Translations under genes and position numbers: made by a program
Shown: positions 8,429-17,507 of the stretch, piece after piece
How the letters are laid out: each line of letters starts with the position of its first letter
Numbering within the stretch: the stretch's first letter is position 1
The notes under the pieces: model-generated
What the model was told of the DNA's origin: nothing
Seen by the model: the letters and a program-made list of their open reading frames with translations, nothing else
Databases searched by the model: none
From: Paenibacillus sp. 1_12
GTDB lineage: Bacteria; Bacillota; Bacilli; Paenibacillales; NBRC-103111
Length of the DNA: 64,000 nucleotides
Reading direction: 5' to 3'
Assembly: GCF_900114475.1 (NCBI RefSeq)
Contig: NZ_FOTE01000002.1
Location: 496,001 to 560,000 of the forward strand

Positions 8429-9433
8429 CTACTTGCTATTCGGCACTTCAACCGCATGTCCACCGGACTGTTGGGATAAGATAGCTGCTTCGATAACCTC
8501 CTGAGCTGCCAGTGCCTCCAAGCCTGAGCCTTCGATATCTTCAGGGGCAGCCTTCTGTTTAATTTGCTCGATGAATCGTTCGATTCGGTTGCGGAACGTA
8601 TCGTTGAAGCCCTGCATCCCTCTCATAATCGAATTACGCAGCACGATGGTCTCACTGCTTTTACGTGGAAACAGGGTAATGCTTTCATATACATTTTCGA
8701 TGACGAATCTGCCTTCGGTTCCGGCAACCTCGCACCATTCGATCGGGTGCAGCATGGACATGTCGTAGCTGCCTGTTAGATGGCCAATGGCTCCATTGGC
8801 AAATTCCAGATTGATGCTTGCATTAGACCAGGTGGTACGACCCGGAGCCTTATTCATAAATGCCTGCACCCGTTTGACATCACCGAAAAAATAACGCATG
8901 ACATCTATCGAATGTGGATGTAGCGCTCTCATATGAAACCATTCCGTAAAATCCGCCGGGTTGTCTATGGACAGTCGCATGTTGATAAATAATGGAGTGC
9001 CCAGCTGGTTTTGCTCCATCCATGCTTTGCCTTTCTCTGCGGCTGGTGTAAAGCGATGGTTCAAATTGCAGCCAAAACGCACGCCCTTGGCAGCTGCTGC
9101 CTTTACCATGGCCCTTGCTTCTTCAATCCGGTTAGAGATCGGCTTCTCTACCAGCACATCCTTCCCAGCCTCGATGGCAAGCATCACCGGCTCATAATGA
9201 TGGCTGCCCTTTTCCTCCCCGCCTGTGGCAACGCAAACCATATCGATCTCCTCATGCTCCAGCAAGCTTCTGAGATCAGTATAGGCTTTGACCCCAAAGG
9301 CTGACGAAGCCGCCTTTGCCCGATCCTCCATTAAATCACAGACAGCTACAAGCTCCGTATCCGGATGCTGTGCGTAGTAGCGGCAGTGTATATTCCCAAT
9401 GTTATTGACGCCAACAACAGCTACACGAATCAT
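8429..9433 (-). CDS. Gfo/Idh/MocA family oxidoreductase
   Basis: About 334 residues. The start is the ATG at 9431-9433, which follows a strong GGGAGGGG site; the longer frame to 9472 has none. The NAD(P)-binding Rossmann motif is at the very start (VAVVGVNNIGNIH), followed by the family's EKPISNRIEEARAMV motif, whose Lys is the usual catalytic or substrate-contacting residue. The C-terminal half is the sugar-binding domain. Members oxidise, reduce or epimerise sugars and inositols. It lies between a true sulfatase and a sulfatase-fold protein, so it probably processes the sugar freed by them. A related copy is at 12286-13389. Confidence 0.9.
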   Translation of the reverse strand: MIRVAVVGVNNIGNIHCRYYAQHPDTELVAVCDLMEDRAKAASSAFGVKAYTDLRSLLEHEEIDMVCVATGGEEKGSHHYEPVMLAIEAGKDVLVEKPISNRIEEARAMVKAAAAKGVRFGCNLNHRFTPAAEKGKAWMEQNQLGTPLFINMRLSIDNPADFTEWFHMRALHPHSIDVMRYFFGDVKRVQAFMNKAPGRTTWSNASINLEFANGAIGHLTGSYDMSMLHPIEWCEVAGTEGRFVIENVYESITLFPRKSSETIVLRNSIMRGMQGFNDTFRNRIERFIEQIKQKAAPEDIEGSGLEALAAQEVIEAAILSQQSGGHAVEVPNSK

Positions 9434-9504
9434 ATGTGTTACCCCTCCCTGAAAAAACTGAATGAGCCGCACCGCAATCGTGCGGCGCGGCAGCTGTTCA
9501 TTCG

Positions 9505-10902
9505 TTATTTGCTCTTATTGAGCTCCTTGGCCTGTAGAGCCCGCGCATTACGGGAATCACCGATATATAAAGTATCATAAGCCTGCTGTGAGGATGTAAA
9601 AGCAGCGTCACCCTTGCCATGCCAGCCGAGATTGGTAAACATCGGATTTATTCTCCCGGTCTGCTCCTCGCGTTTGCTGATATAAGCTTCCATTCTTGCC
9701 GTGAGCAACCCCACGATTTCCGCTTCCTGCTCAGCTACATTATTATTTTCTTGCGGGTCCTCAATCAGATTGTACAGCTCGACCTCCGGCTTAAAGTGGA
9801 AATCCGGTTCCAACGCACGGATCAGCTTCCAATGCGGTGTACGCCATCCATGCTTGCGCATCCAGGTGCACTCCGTGATATACAATTCACTTACCCTGCG
9901 GCCTGGATCGTCGTTAATGAAGGGGATCAGGCTTTGACCGTCCGGCTCCAGCTGCTCATCAATACCCATTAATTCCAGAATCGTCGGCATGATATCACTG
10001 ATAACCGTAACATCGGTTACTCTTTTACCAGCGGGTACTTTACCTGGAAACTTGATGATCAGAGGTACAACCAGTGTGCAGTCATACAAGCCATGATGAT
10101 CAAAGAAGCAATCGTGCTCATATAGGGTTTCTCCATGATCGGATGTAACCACGATTAAGGTATCCTCGGTAAGGCCCAAAGAGTCGACCGTTTGGAGCAG
10201 GTTTTGAATGCATGCATCCATATAGGCAACAGCCCCATCGTATTGGGCGTTGACATACGCCTCGTCGGTCACACCCTCCGGTATCCACGATTTGAGAAAA
10301 TCAGCGAATGGCTTGAAGTTATAGACCGGCTCCATCGACGGATTGGACGGGTCCATCTCATCGCCACCATAGAAAATACGCTCATAGGGCTTCGGCGGCA
10401 AATAAGGAGAATGAGGGTCCATATGGCGAAGAAACAGGAAAAAGGGTTTGTCATCCTCAGCCAAGCGGTTCAGCTCAGGAATGGCCACTTCGTTCAAGTT
10501 TTCTGCCTTTGGACACCTACCTGTTTCGCTTGGCAGCCACGCTTCATAGTCCAAATAAGTATCAAAACCACGCGACGATGGGTTACCCGTAAATCCTACA
10601 CATGTCGTATTATAGCCAAGTTCGCCAAGCACCTCTGGCAGCGTTTTGGCACCTACTGCACCTTTATGCCGTAGCGCGACAACATCGGTACCGAAGCAGT
10701 CCTTGCCTGTCAGCATACTAGCATAAGCCGGTGTGGTGGGGATGCTCGGGCTAAAATGCTGTTCAAAAAGTACCCCCTCGCCAGCCAGTTTATCCAGATG
10801 CGGGGTCGTCAGCTTGCTATAGCCATAAGAGCTCATTCGGTCACGACGCAGACTGTCAATTCCGAACAGAATCAGATTAGGTTTTTTTGTGGAATCGGAC
10901 AT
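9505..10902 (-). CDS. Sulfatase-fold hydrolase with Thr in place of the formylglycine Cys
   Basis: About 465 residues. The start is the ATG at 10900-10902 with an AGGAGAG site; an in-frame ATG at 10923 is less likely. The alkaline-phosphatase-superfamily layout is clear: NLILFGIDSLRRDRMSSYGY for the first metal site, TPHLDKLAGEGVLFEQHFS, and VVTSDHGETLYEHD for the second. At the nucleophile position the signature reads TTPAYASMLTGK: Thr (residue 56 from this start) replaces Cys/Ser and Tyr replaces the signature Arg. Formylglycine cannot form from Thr, so the enzyme more likely acts by direct Thr attack, as in phosphodiesterases and phosphotransferases of the superfamily. It may cleave phospho- rather than sulfo-esters. 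Confidence 0.82.
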   Translation of the reverse strand: MSDSTKKPNLILFGIDSLRRDRMSSYGYSKLTTPHLDKLAGEGVLFEQHFSPSIPTTPAYASMLTGKDCFGTDVVALRHKGAVGAKTLPEVLGELGYNTTCVGFTGNPSSRGFDTYLDYEAWLPSETGRCPKAENLNEVAIPELNRLAEDDKPFFLFLRHMDPHSPYLPPKPYERIFYGGDEMDPSNPSMEPVYNFKPFADFLKSWIPEGVTDEAYVNAQYDGAVAYMDACIQNLLQTVDSLGLTEDTLIVVTSDHGETLYEHDCFFDHHGLYDCTLVVPLIIKFPGKVPAGKRVTDVTVISDIMPTILELMGIDEQLEPDGQSLIPFINDDPGRRVSELYITECTWMRKHGWRTPHWKLIRALEPDFHFKPEVELYNLIEDPQENNNVAEQEAEIVGLLTARMEAYISKREEQTGRINPMFTNLGWHGKGDAAFTSSQQAYDTLYIGDSRNARALQAKELNKSK

Positions 10903-10959
10903 TCCGTTCACTCTCCTATACATATGATGGGTATCATAGAAATGATGTTTGAGCGGCTA

Positions 10960-11766
10960 CTACCGCGCGCCAAGCTGTTTGAGGCATGCGTTCAAATAAC
11001 CGTAGGTTTCTGCAGCAACTATTGAAACTTGGGCAAGTGTATGCTCCGGCTTTGCTCCTATAACTTCGAGTACAACAGGTCCGTTATAGCTGTTATCAAC
11101 CATTGCTTTGCAGTAAGCAAACAGGTTAATGTCTCCGCGTCCGCAAGCTTGCAGCTCAATAGGTCCTGGACCTTGCTCGCGGCCTTTGCAATCACGGATA
11201 TGAACATGCTTGACTTTGCTTATAACAGCTGGCAGCGCTTCCTCCGGATTTTCGTTAGCACGGAAGATGTGGCTGGGGTCCATATCGATACCAAATGCGG
11301 CAGACGTAACCTCGGACATTGCTCTAAGCGTTGTAGGCGTGTCGTGTACAGCATTGCCAATATGCGCCTTCACACATAAAGTCACACCGAAGGATGCCGC
11401 CTTTTCCGACATTCGCTGTAGCATATCGATCGAGCGCTGCACATCCTCTTCTACCCCAGATTTACCGCCCGGGCCGATATTGATGATCGGAATCCCGATT
11501 TCCGCTGCCGCTTCGAAAGCGCTCAGCAGCCTCTGCTCATCCTTGACGCTGCCAAACTCCATCGATAGAAAGTTTAAACCGTTCTCTTGAACAATCGATC
11601 TCAGCTCAGCTGCCTGCTCCTTCCAGCGGGTAAGCTCCAAATGCTCGCACATACCTTCAATGGCTGAAATCTCCACCCCATCGTAACCGCTAAGCGCAAT
11701 GTGACGCACAGCCGTCGCAAAATCAAATTCCTTAAACAGCACCGAATTGACACCAAGCTTTATCAT
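10960..11766 (-). CDS. Sugar phosphate isomerase/epimerase, TIM-barrel (xylose isomerase-like)
   Basis: About 268 residues. The start at 11764-11766 (MIKLGVNSV) follows a GGGAGAG site; the ORF opens further upstream without one. The family's barrel strands can be followed, with metal-ligand candidates Glu in GVEISAIEG and LSMEFGS, and the Asp/His of FGIDMDPSHIFRAN and VKHVHIRDCKGR. Such enzymes isomerise or epimerise sugars, inositols or their phosphates, commonly together with Gfo/Idh/MocA oxidoreductases as here on both sides. Substrate unknown. The gene is followed 57 bases later by the Thr-type sulfatase-fold gene. Confidence 0.88.
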   Translation of the reverse strand: MIKLGVNSVLFKEFDFATAVRHIALSGYDGVEISAIEGMCEHLELTRWKEQAAELRSIVQENGLNFLSMEFGSVKDEQRLLSAFEAAAEIGIPIINIGPGGKSGVEEDVQRSIDMLQRMSEKAASFGVTLCVKAHIGNAVHDTPTTLRAMSEVTSAAFGIDMDPSHIFRANENPEEALPAVISKVKHVHIRDCKGREQGPGPIELQACGRGDINLFAYCKAMVDNSYNGPVVLEVIGAKPEHTLAQVSIVAAETYGYLNACLKQLGAR

Positions 11767-11846
11767 CTTCCATACACTCTCCCTTTTATGGTTATTAAGT
11801 CCTTTTAGAAGTTCGGTGAATAAGTCCCGCTGCACGACCAAATATC

Positions 11847-12241
11847 CTTCCGATCGCTGTTGTTCCCATATTTTCTGAATTTATAAGATAGTTAGCGGTA
11901 AAAGTACGGAAACAAAGGCGAACGCTGACGCTTCTCCAGGATCATTTGGCCGCTCCGCTAGTTATTCACCACAACTCAAAGTTCTATGATCTAAGTTCTG
12001 TGGTCTGCTCTTGCTCTTGCTCTTGCTCTTGCTCTTGCTCTTGCTCTTGCTCTTGCTCTTTTGGAAGCGGCACCGCAATGCTTCCACAGCACTCTACTCC
12101 CTATATTCTGGAAATGCGGTGAATAAAAGAGCGGAGCGACCGTGGTGTTCTGAAGATAGCGGAGCGGTGCCTTTGTTCCCAAATTTTCACCACTAAATCT
12201 CTTATACAATGAAAAAATTCGGGAACAACAGCAATCGTAAG
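11847..12241. repeat. 395-bp imperfect inverted-repeat element (MITE-like) with a hexanucleotide core
   Basis: Two arms of about 124 bases (11847-11970 and 12118-12241) are imperfect inverted copies of each other. Matching blocks include CGCTGTTGTTCCC at the outer ends, TTAGCGGTAAAAG against its counterpart TTAGTGGTGAAAA, and GGTGAATAA / AGCGGAGCG near the inner ends. Similarity weakens but continues inward to about 12001 and 12083. The loop holds nine tandem GCTCTT units. No transposase gene or obvious target-site duplication is seen. It could be a non-autonomous mobile element or a large intergenic hairpin family. Confidence 0.72.
12007..12060. repeat. Nine tandem copies of the hexamer GCTCTT
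   Basis: An uninterrupted 54-base microsatellite inside the loop of the surrounding inverted-repeat element. The copy number is expected to be unstable by slippage. An ORF across it on the minus strand gives only alternating Arg-Ala and is not credible as a gene. Confidence 0.97.
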
Positions 12242-12285
12242 AACACTATGGTCGCGCAGCGGAACTGATTCACCGTATTTTTAAA

Positions 12286-13389
12286 TTACATCACCATAGG
12301 ATCACCATGAAACGCCGGCAGCGGGTGAGGCCTAACCACAGCACCGCCCTGCTCATACGATTCAATCACGGCAAAAGTGTACTCCAGTACAGCCAACGCA
12401 TCCCTGCCGGAAGCCCGAATGTGCTCTCTCGGCACGCCATTGCTAATATCCTCAAGAAAGGCATGCAGCCTGTTATTAAAGGTCGTATTAAATTCCGTCA
12501 CGCCAGATTCCGTAACCTCCGGCTGAGGGTGCGCGCCAATAACGGGAACCCCTGGCTGCGCTCTCCAGTAGGACACCTTTTCCACGCAATTTTCAATACA
12601 AAAGGTTCCTTTCGTTCCGCCAACCTCCATGCTCCACCAGCCGCCTAATCCATAAGTGGCATCCCCACGTTGACTCAGTAAATAACCGGCAGCTCCGCTC
12701 GCAAATTTGACGTGGATGCTGTTAATCGAGACCATAATATCGCTGGCGCTTTTGCGAAAACCGGCCTGATTGGAAAACGTCTGGATGTGTGTAATATCAC
12801 CGCAAAAATATCGCATAACGCTGAACGGATGGGTGAGAAATGCTTTCATGTGAAAATAAGGCTGGCCTTTGTCCTTCGGAGATTTCGGTGGATTGTACAT
12901 AGCTTCTCCGCCATTGAAGCCCATTTTGTGCAAGCAGTACACCGTTTCACCGATATCTCCTGAATCGATATATTGCCGTGCTTTCTCCGCCGGTGCCGTA
13001 AAATAGTGGTTTAGATTGCTTCCCAAATACACATTTTTCTCGGCAGCGAACCGAACCAGCTCTCTGCCTTCACGGATATCGTTTGCTAATGGCTTTTCAA
13101 TCAATACATGCTTGCCTGCGGCAATTGCCTGCATAGCGGGCTCAAAATGCCAGCTTCCATTATCGATACCGCCCGTCGTGATATCGATAATTTGCAGATC
13201 AGGCTCCTGCTGCAGCATATCCTGCAGACTATAATAGGCAGTGACGCCATATTTCTCTGCTGCTTTGTCTGCTCGTTCCTTAACCACATCACAGACGGCG
13301 ATTACATTTGCTAGCGGGTCGCTTGAGTAACATTCGGCATGGCGCATGCCAATTCCGTTCATACCTACGATTCCTATTTTCAAAGCCAT
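12286..13389 (-). CDS. Gfo/Idh/MocA family oxidoreductase
   Basis: About 367 residues from the ATG at 13387-13389; an ATG nine bases earlier (13398) is equally possible, and the frame stays open to a GTG at 13452. The Rossmann motif IGIVGMNGIGMRHAECY opens the protein, and the EKPLANDIREGRELV motif carries the family's conserved EKP. The C-terminal domain contains the His-rich active-site region (FHMKAFLTHPFSVMRY). It resembles the protein at 8429-9433 in length and motifs, so the two may act in sequence on the same sugar. It follows the Thr-type sulfatase-fold gene by about 80 bases on the same strand. Confidence 0.88.
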   Translation of the reverse strand: MALKIGIVGMNGIGMRHAECYSSDPLANVIAVCDVVKERADKAAEKYGVTAYYSLQDMLQQEPDLQIIDITTGGIDNGSWHFEPAMQAIAAGKHVLIEKPLANDIREGRELVRFAAEKNVYLGSNLNHYFTAPAEKARQYIDSGDIGETVYCLHKMGFNGGEAMYNPPKSPKDKGQPYFHMKAFLTHPFSVMRYFCGDITHIQTFSNQAGFRKSASDIMVSINSIHVKFASGAAGYLLSQRGDATYGLGGWWSMEVGGTKGTFCIENCVEKVSYWRAQPGVPVIGAHPQPEVTESGVTEFNTTFNNRLHAFLEDISNGVPREHIRASGRDALAVLEYTFAVIESYEQGGAVVRPHPLPAFHGDPMVM

Positions 13390-13471
13390 GATCTGCATCC
13401 CATCACTTGCTTCCAAGTTGCATCTAGCGAAGGCAAGCAGGGACTGCACCACCTTTCATTTTGAATTTCGA

Positions 13472-14902
13472 TTACTTCCCATTCAGGACATGTACTTTCT
13501 CCAATTCGTCATAACGTTCGCGCTGTGGCTTCTCCATCCATGACTCCCACGTTAATCCAACCGAACTCAGTATGGACTCGATCCGCCGTCGAAATGGCAG
13601 CTGGGCCTCGTGGATTTGCCGCATCATTGGATCCGGCTTCCCTTGCAGCTTCAGGGCCACAAAATCATCAAGCTGGTGTTCCATGGCCGCAGCCACTTCA
13701 GGATACTTTTCAACCAGATTACATCGTTCCTCTGGATCGGATATGAGATCATAAAGCTCTCTTGCCGGACGCTGAAAGGGACCCGGATCGTAATACAGGA
13801 TGAATTTATATCGCTCGGTACGAACAGCTCTCGCTGCTTGCCAGGCACATTCGCTCAAATACACCTCGCTCATCGTACCCTCAGCCTCACTGTTAATGGA
13901 CGACCACAAGCTGTGTCCATCCAACCCGCATGGCGGTCGAAGCGCGGATAGATCAATACCTGCTGGAGCTTTACGCTCAACTGCCTCCAATATCGTAGGA
14001 AGTAAATCGGCATGTTGAACGAAGCCCTTCACCCGTTTCCCTTCTGGAATATGTCCCGGCCATCTGATAATCAGCGGAACATGCACCGTTTGCTCATATA
14101 GCCCGCAGTGATCCCAATAAATATCATGCTCTGTGAGACTCTCTCCATGGTCACCAAAAAGGATCAGCAGCGTTTCCTCACGGATGCCCAGATTCAGTAA
14201 ATGTTCGTCCAGCTCTTTGAGCAAATCATCCAAATAACGAATTTCCGCATCATAGAGAGCGTTTACATATTCTGCATCCGTTACAGGACCAAGCTTGTTG
14301 TAATGGTGATGCTTGAAAAATGGGTAAGCAGCGTGTGCATACACCGGATTCATACTTGTATTGTCCTTCTGAAATGGATCTTGTTCCTTTCCATAAAAAG
14401 CTTCAACATAATCATCCGGCGGCAAGTAAGGTGTATGTGCGTCCCAGTAATGCAGGAATAAGAAAAAATTCTCTTCCTTATGCTCCTGAATCCAAGGCAG
14501 TGCCAAATCGTTAATCGTTCGTCCGTCGATCCATCGCTTCTTGCCTGAGCTGTTGATATAGTGCCGATAGCCGCGTGCAAACCATTCCTTCATGTTGTAT
14601 AAATTATCAACAGCGCCCGTTACAAAACCCGACGATTTCAGCATCGAAGGCAGCCACTCTACATTCTTGGACAGGTATGCCAGATCAGAGCCGTGGGAAA
14701 TGATTCCAGTCGTCAAACCAATTTTTCCGGTAAAAATGGCGGAATGTGCGACCTCAGTCGGGATATCAGCTGCATACGCACGTTCCATTAGCACGCCTTC
14801 CGAAGCAATTTGGTCCATATGCGGACTTGTCTGCTTTCCATACCCGTAACAGCCAAGCCTATCTGCACGCAGCGTATCCAGCGAGATCATGATGACTTTC
14901 AT
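13472..14902 (-). CDS. Sulfatase-fold hydrolase with Thr in place of the formylglycine Cys (second copy)
   Basis: A 476-residue protein with the alkaline-phosphatase-superfamily pattern: MISLDTLRADRLGCYGYGKQ at the N-terminus, an IRYLDDLLKELDEHL helix, and LILFGDHGESLTEHD for the distal metal site. The active-site segment reads TEVAHSAIFTGK, with Thr49 at the nucleophile position and His53 where sulfatases have Arg. Together with the protein at 9505-10902 it shares the pattern I-P-T-x-x-A-x-x-x-x-[LF]-T-G-K, which suggests a subfamily distinct from formylglycine sulfatases. It overlaps the upstream APS-kinase-like gene by four bases, so the two are probably translated together. Confidence 0.82.
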   Translation of the reverse strand: MKVIMISLDTLRADRLGCYGYGKQTSPHMDQIASEGVLMERAYAADIPTEVAHSAIFTGKIGLTTGIISHGSDLAYLSKNVEWLPSMLKSSGFVTGAVDNLYNMKEWFARGYRHYINSSGKKRWIDGRTINDLALPWIQEHKEENFFLFLHYWDAHTPYLPPDDYVEAFYGKEQDPFQKDNTSMNPVYAHAAYPFFKHHHYNKLGPVTDAEYVNALYDAEIRYLDDLLKELDEHLLNLGIREETLLILFGDHGESLTEHDIYWDHCGLYEQTVHVPLIIRWPGHIPEGKRVKGFVQHADLLPTILEAVERKAPAGIDLSALRPPCGLDGHSLWSSINSEAEGTMSEVYLSECAWQAARAVRTERYKFILYYDPGPFQRPARELYDLISDPEERCNLVEKYPEVAAAMEHQLDDFVALKLQGKPDPMMRQIHEAQLPFRRRIESILSSVGLTWESWMEKPQRERYDELEKVHVLNGK

Positions 14903-15525
14903 TCGCAGTCTCCCTTCAGGTTGTTAGGGGCGGCCCCCAAACCTGCGAGTTCACTTATCTCTTGGGCTGCAGCTACACTGTTGTGCACCAACCCTGTTCC
15001 CCATAGGTTATCATCGAGCCATTCAATGATTTGAATTACATTGGAAGCTACCGAATCCCTCTGCGTATCAATCATAAGATCTGCTCGTTCGGGCTCCTCG
15101 TAGCTATCGGAAATCCCTGTAAACATCGTAATTTCCTGTCGTCTTGCTTTGGCGTAAAGCCCTTTGACATCTCTTTGCTCACACACCTCCAGCGAACAAT
15201 TTACGTAAATTTCTACGTATCCAGTAACGTGGGCTCGAAGATACTCTCTCATTTCACGATACGGTGTAATGGCGGAGACGAGCACTGTAATTCCATGGCG
15301 GGCGAGCAGATCAGCAACGTAGGCGATACGGCGTATATTTTCCATACGGTCCTCTCTGCTGAATCCAAGACCTTTGCAAATCTTCGAACGAATAACGTCG
15401 CCGTCAAACAATTCAACCTGTCTCCCCGCTGCCGTTAATCGCTCATAAACTTGCTGTGCGGTTGTCGTCTTACCGGAGCCTGAAAGGCCCGTGAACCAAA
15501 GTACAGGACCGCAGGAGCTGTCCAT
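14899..15525 (-). CDS. cysC: Adenylylsulfate (APS) kinase-like protein
   Basis: A 208-residue P-loop kinase. Walker A is GLSGSGKTT at residues 13-21, then the APS-kinase motifs FDGDVIRSKI, LGFSREDRMENIRRI, AITPYREMR (FISP in classical enzymes) and RDVKGLYAKARRQEI. Known family members phosphorylate adenylyl sulfate to PAPS. The start has a GGGGGAGA site. It is unusual here: there is no ATP sulfurylase or PAPS reductase nearby, and it is translationally coupled to a sulfatase-fold protein inside a glycan operon. It may recycle released sulfate, or it may be a relative with another substrate. The C-terminal 25 residues extend beyond the usual end of the domain. Confidence 0.85.
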   Translation of the reverse strand: MDSSCGPVLWFTGLSGSGKTTTAQQVYERLTAAGRQVELFDGDVIRSKICKGLGFSREDRMENIRRIAYVADLLARHGITVLVSAITPYREMREYLRAHVTGYVEIYVNCSLEVCEQRDVKGLYAKARRQEITMFTGISDSYEEPERADLMIDTQRDSVASNVIQIIEWLDDNLWGTGLVHNSVAAAQEISELAGLGAAPNNLKGDCE

Positions 15526-15714
15526 GTATTCTCCCCCTTTGTCTCAAAGTCCAATGAATCATTTGCGGAGTGGGCGGACCAGATTAGACGCATGATCCGC
15601 CCACGCAGCGGAGACTGATTCATCTGACTTCTGAAGCTCTTATTAACTCTATTGTAAAGGGGTTCGGCCATCATATCATTGTCCATTCAGCCATTCGAGT
15701 GGTCGATGCGGTCA

Positions 15715-16548
15715 TTATCCCTTTACCGAGCCTGCAGTCATACCCGCAACAATTCTTTTGTTAAAAAAAAGAAACAAAATGAGCGGCGGGAGTGAGATCA
15801 GCACGACATCGGCAAACAGCAAATTCCATGAACTCAAGTACATGCTCATAAAATTGTAAAGCGTCAGCTGAACCGTTGCATTGTCAGAGCCAGGCAAGAA
15901 ATACAAAGGATTCACAAAATCATTGAACACATTTACCGCTTGAATAATAATAATCGTTGAAGAAACAGGCTTGAGTAATGGGAAAATAATATGCGTAAAC
16001 AGCTTGAAGCCTCCACATCCATCAATGAACGCACTTTCGTCCAAGTCACGCGGGATCGTTGCTGTAAAGGCTTTATACAAGATCGCGCAAAATGGGAAAT
16101 GCAGCGCAATTTCGACTAGGGTAAGTCCAGGTAAGGTTTTAAATAACCCAATGGAATTAAGCACCCAAATTGTAGGTACTACAGCGGGGGGAATCATCAA
16201 ACCCGCCAATACCAGGAAGTTAAAGGTGGATGCGGCTTTCCCCTTCTCCCTTCGCTGCAGCACAAAGCCTGCCAAGGAACTGACGAGGACCAAACCTGTA
16301 ACTGACAACAGCGTAAGCAGTGTACTGTTACCGAAAGCACGAATCAGCATATGATCAGTAGCGGTTAATACAGCTAAATAATTATCAATAATATGAAAGC
16401 TTTGGGGCCAGGACATGTTCATCTCAGCAGCTGCTGTCGGAGATTTAAACGAATTGATAATAACAAAATAAAAAGGAATCCAGAAGATTACCGTTGAAAG
16501 CAGCAGCAGCACGATACTGATCACCGTTTTTTGCAGCATCCTGTTCAT
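15715..16548 (-). CDS. Carbohydrate ABC transporter permease (MalG type)
   Basis: A 277-residue inner-membrane protein with six helices. The EAA loop is seen as DLDESAFIDGCGGFKLFTHIIFP, and the C-terminus NKRIVAGMTAGSVKG is typical. It overlaps the MalF-type permease gene by four bases, giving coupled translation, and is followed by the APS-kinase-like gene 189 bases later, which suggests that the importer and the sulfatase-fold genes share one transcript. Its partner binding protein is encoded at 17508-18854. Confidence 0.93.
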   Translation of the reverse strand: MNRMLQKTVISIVLLLLSTVIFWIPFYFVIINSFKSPTAAAEMNMSWPQSFHIIDNYLAVLTATDHMLIRAFGNSTLLTLLSVTGLVLVSSLAGFVLQRREKGKAASTFNFLVLAGLMIPPAVVPTIWVLNSIGLFKTLPGLTLVEIALHFPFCAILYKAFTATIPRDLDESAFIDGCGGFKLFTHIIFPLLKPVSSTIIIIQAVNVFNDFVNPLYFLPGSDNATVQLTLYNFMSMYLSSWNLLFADVVLISLPPLILFLFFNKRIVAGMTAGSVKG

Positions 16549-17411
16549 AAATCAACCTCTCTTCTATTCAAGAACATATACAATGGAAAGGCCATTAGCA
16601 TAATAGCGATGAACAGAATTACATTGCCTGCCGTAGCAAGACCATAAAATCCAGCCTGATACTGCTTATAAATGATCGAAGCAATTAAATCCGTGGAAAA
16701 TCCGGGGCCGCCTTTGGTCATTGCCCAAATCAAATCAAAGGTACGCAAACCGCCGATGAAGGCCAAAATGATTACAGAGTTCATGGCTGGCCTGCTGAGA
16801 GGCAGTGTGATATGCCAAAACCCTCTGATGGCATTGCCTCCATCCATTTTCAAAGCTTCATAATAATGCTGGGGAATCGACATGATGCCCGCTATATAAA
16901 TAACTGTGGCGATGCCGACACCTTTCCATACATCCACAAAGGCAACCGATAATAAGGCAAGCTTCGTATTTCCGAGCCAATCCGGGCCATTGATCCCTAT
17001 TGCAGCAAGGCCTGTATTGATAACACCTTGCGTAGGATGCATCATCGTACTGAATGCAATCCCCACCGCAATCGTACTGAGCAGCGTCGGAAAAAACACC
17101 ATCGAACGAAAATAATCCTTGAACCAGATTTTGGAGGTCAGGAGGGTAGCGAGCAGAAGAGCCAAAACGACTTTTAACCCGCAGGTTACCACGGCAAAGA
17201 TCAGCGTATTCTTAAAGCCTATTTTCAAAGAAGATTCCTCAAAGAACATCACATAATTATCAAAACCGATAAATTGCCATTTTGTTAGCGTCCATCTCGT
17301 CAAGCTGAAAAAGAACGACATGATCGTTGGCAGTAAATAAAAGACAAAATAAATAATACCTGCAGGCAGTAAAAACAAATACGAATACATCCGGTTCTGC
17401 ACTAATTTCAT
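16545..17411 (-). CDS. Carbohydrate ABC transporter permease (MalF/UgpA type)
   Basis: About 288 residues. The start at 17409-17411 (MKLVQNRMYSYLF) follows an AAGGGAGAG site; the longer frame to 17474 has none. Six helices, the EAA-like loop YYEALKMDGGNAIRGFWHITLP and the IWAMTKGGPGFSTDLIAS segment identify a sugar permease. It forms the channel with the protein at 15715-16548 and receives substrate from the lipoprotein at 17508-18854. Confidence 0.93.
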   Translation of the reverse strand: MKLVQNRMYSYLFLLPAGIIYFVFYLLPTIMSFFFSLTRWTLTKWQFIGFDNYVMFFEESSLKIGFKNTLIFAVVTCGLKVVLALLLATLLTSKIWFKDYFRSMVFFPTLLSTIAVGIAFSTMMHPTQGVINTGLAAIGINGPDWLGNTKLALLSVAFVDVWKGVGIATVIYIAGIMSIPQHYYEALKMDGGNAIRGFWHITLPLSRPAMNSVIILAFIGGLRTFDLIWAMTKGGPGFSTDLIASIIYKQYQAGFYGLATAGNVILFIAIMLMAFPLYMFLNRREVDL

Positions 17412-17507
17412 TGTAGTCTCTCCCTTACACAATCGGCCCTGCAAATTTCTTGCAGGGCCGGTCCATTTAATCAAACAGTATAAAATATCAGGAGTAGTGG
17501 CTTACAC

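Noticed and set aside
11991-12209. 72-codon minus-strand frame with an Arg-Ala repeat
   Set aside because: It is produced only by translation of the GCTCTT microsatellite inside the inverted-repeat element and has no ribosome site.
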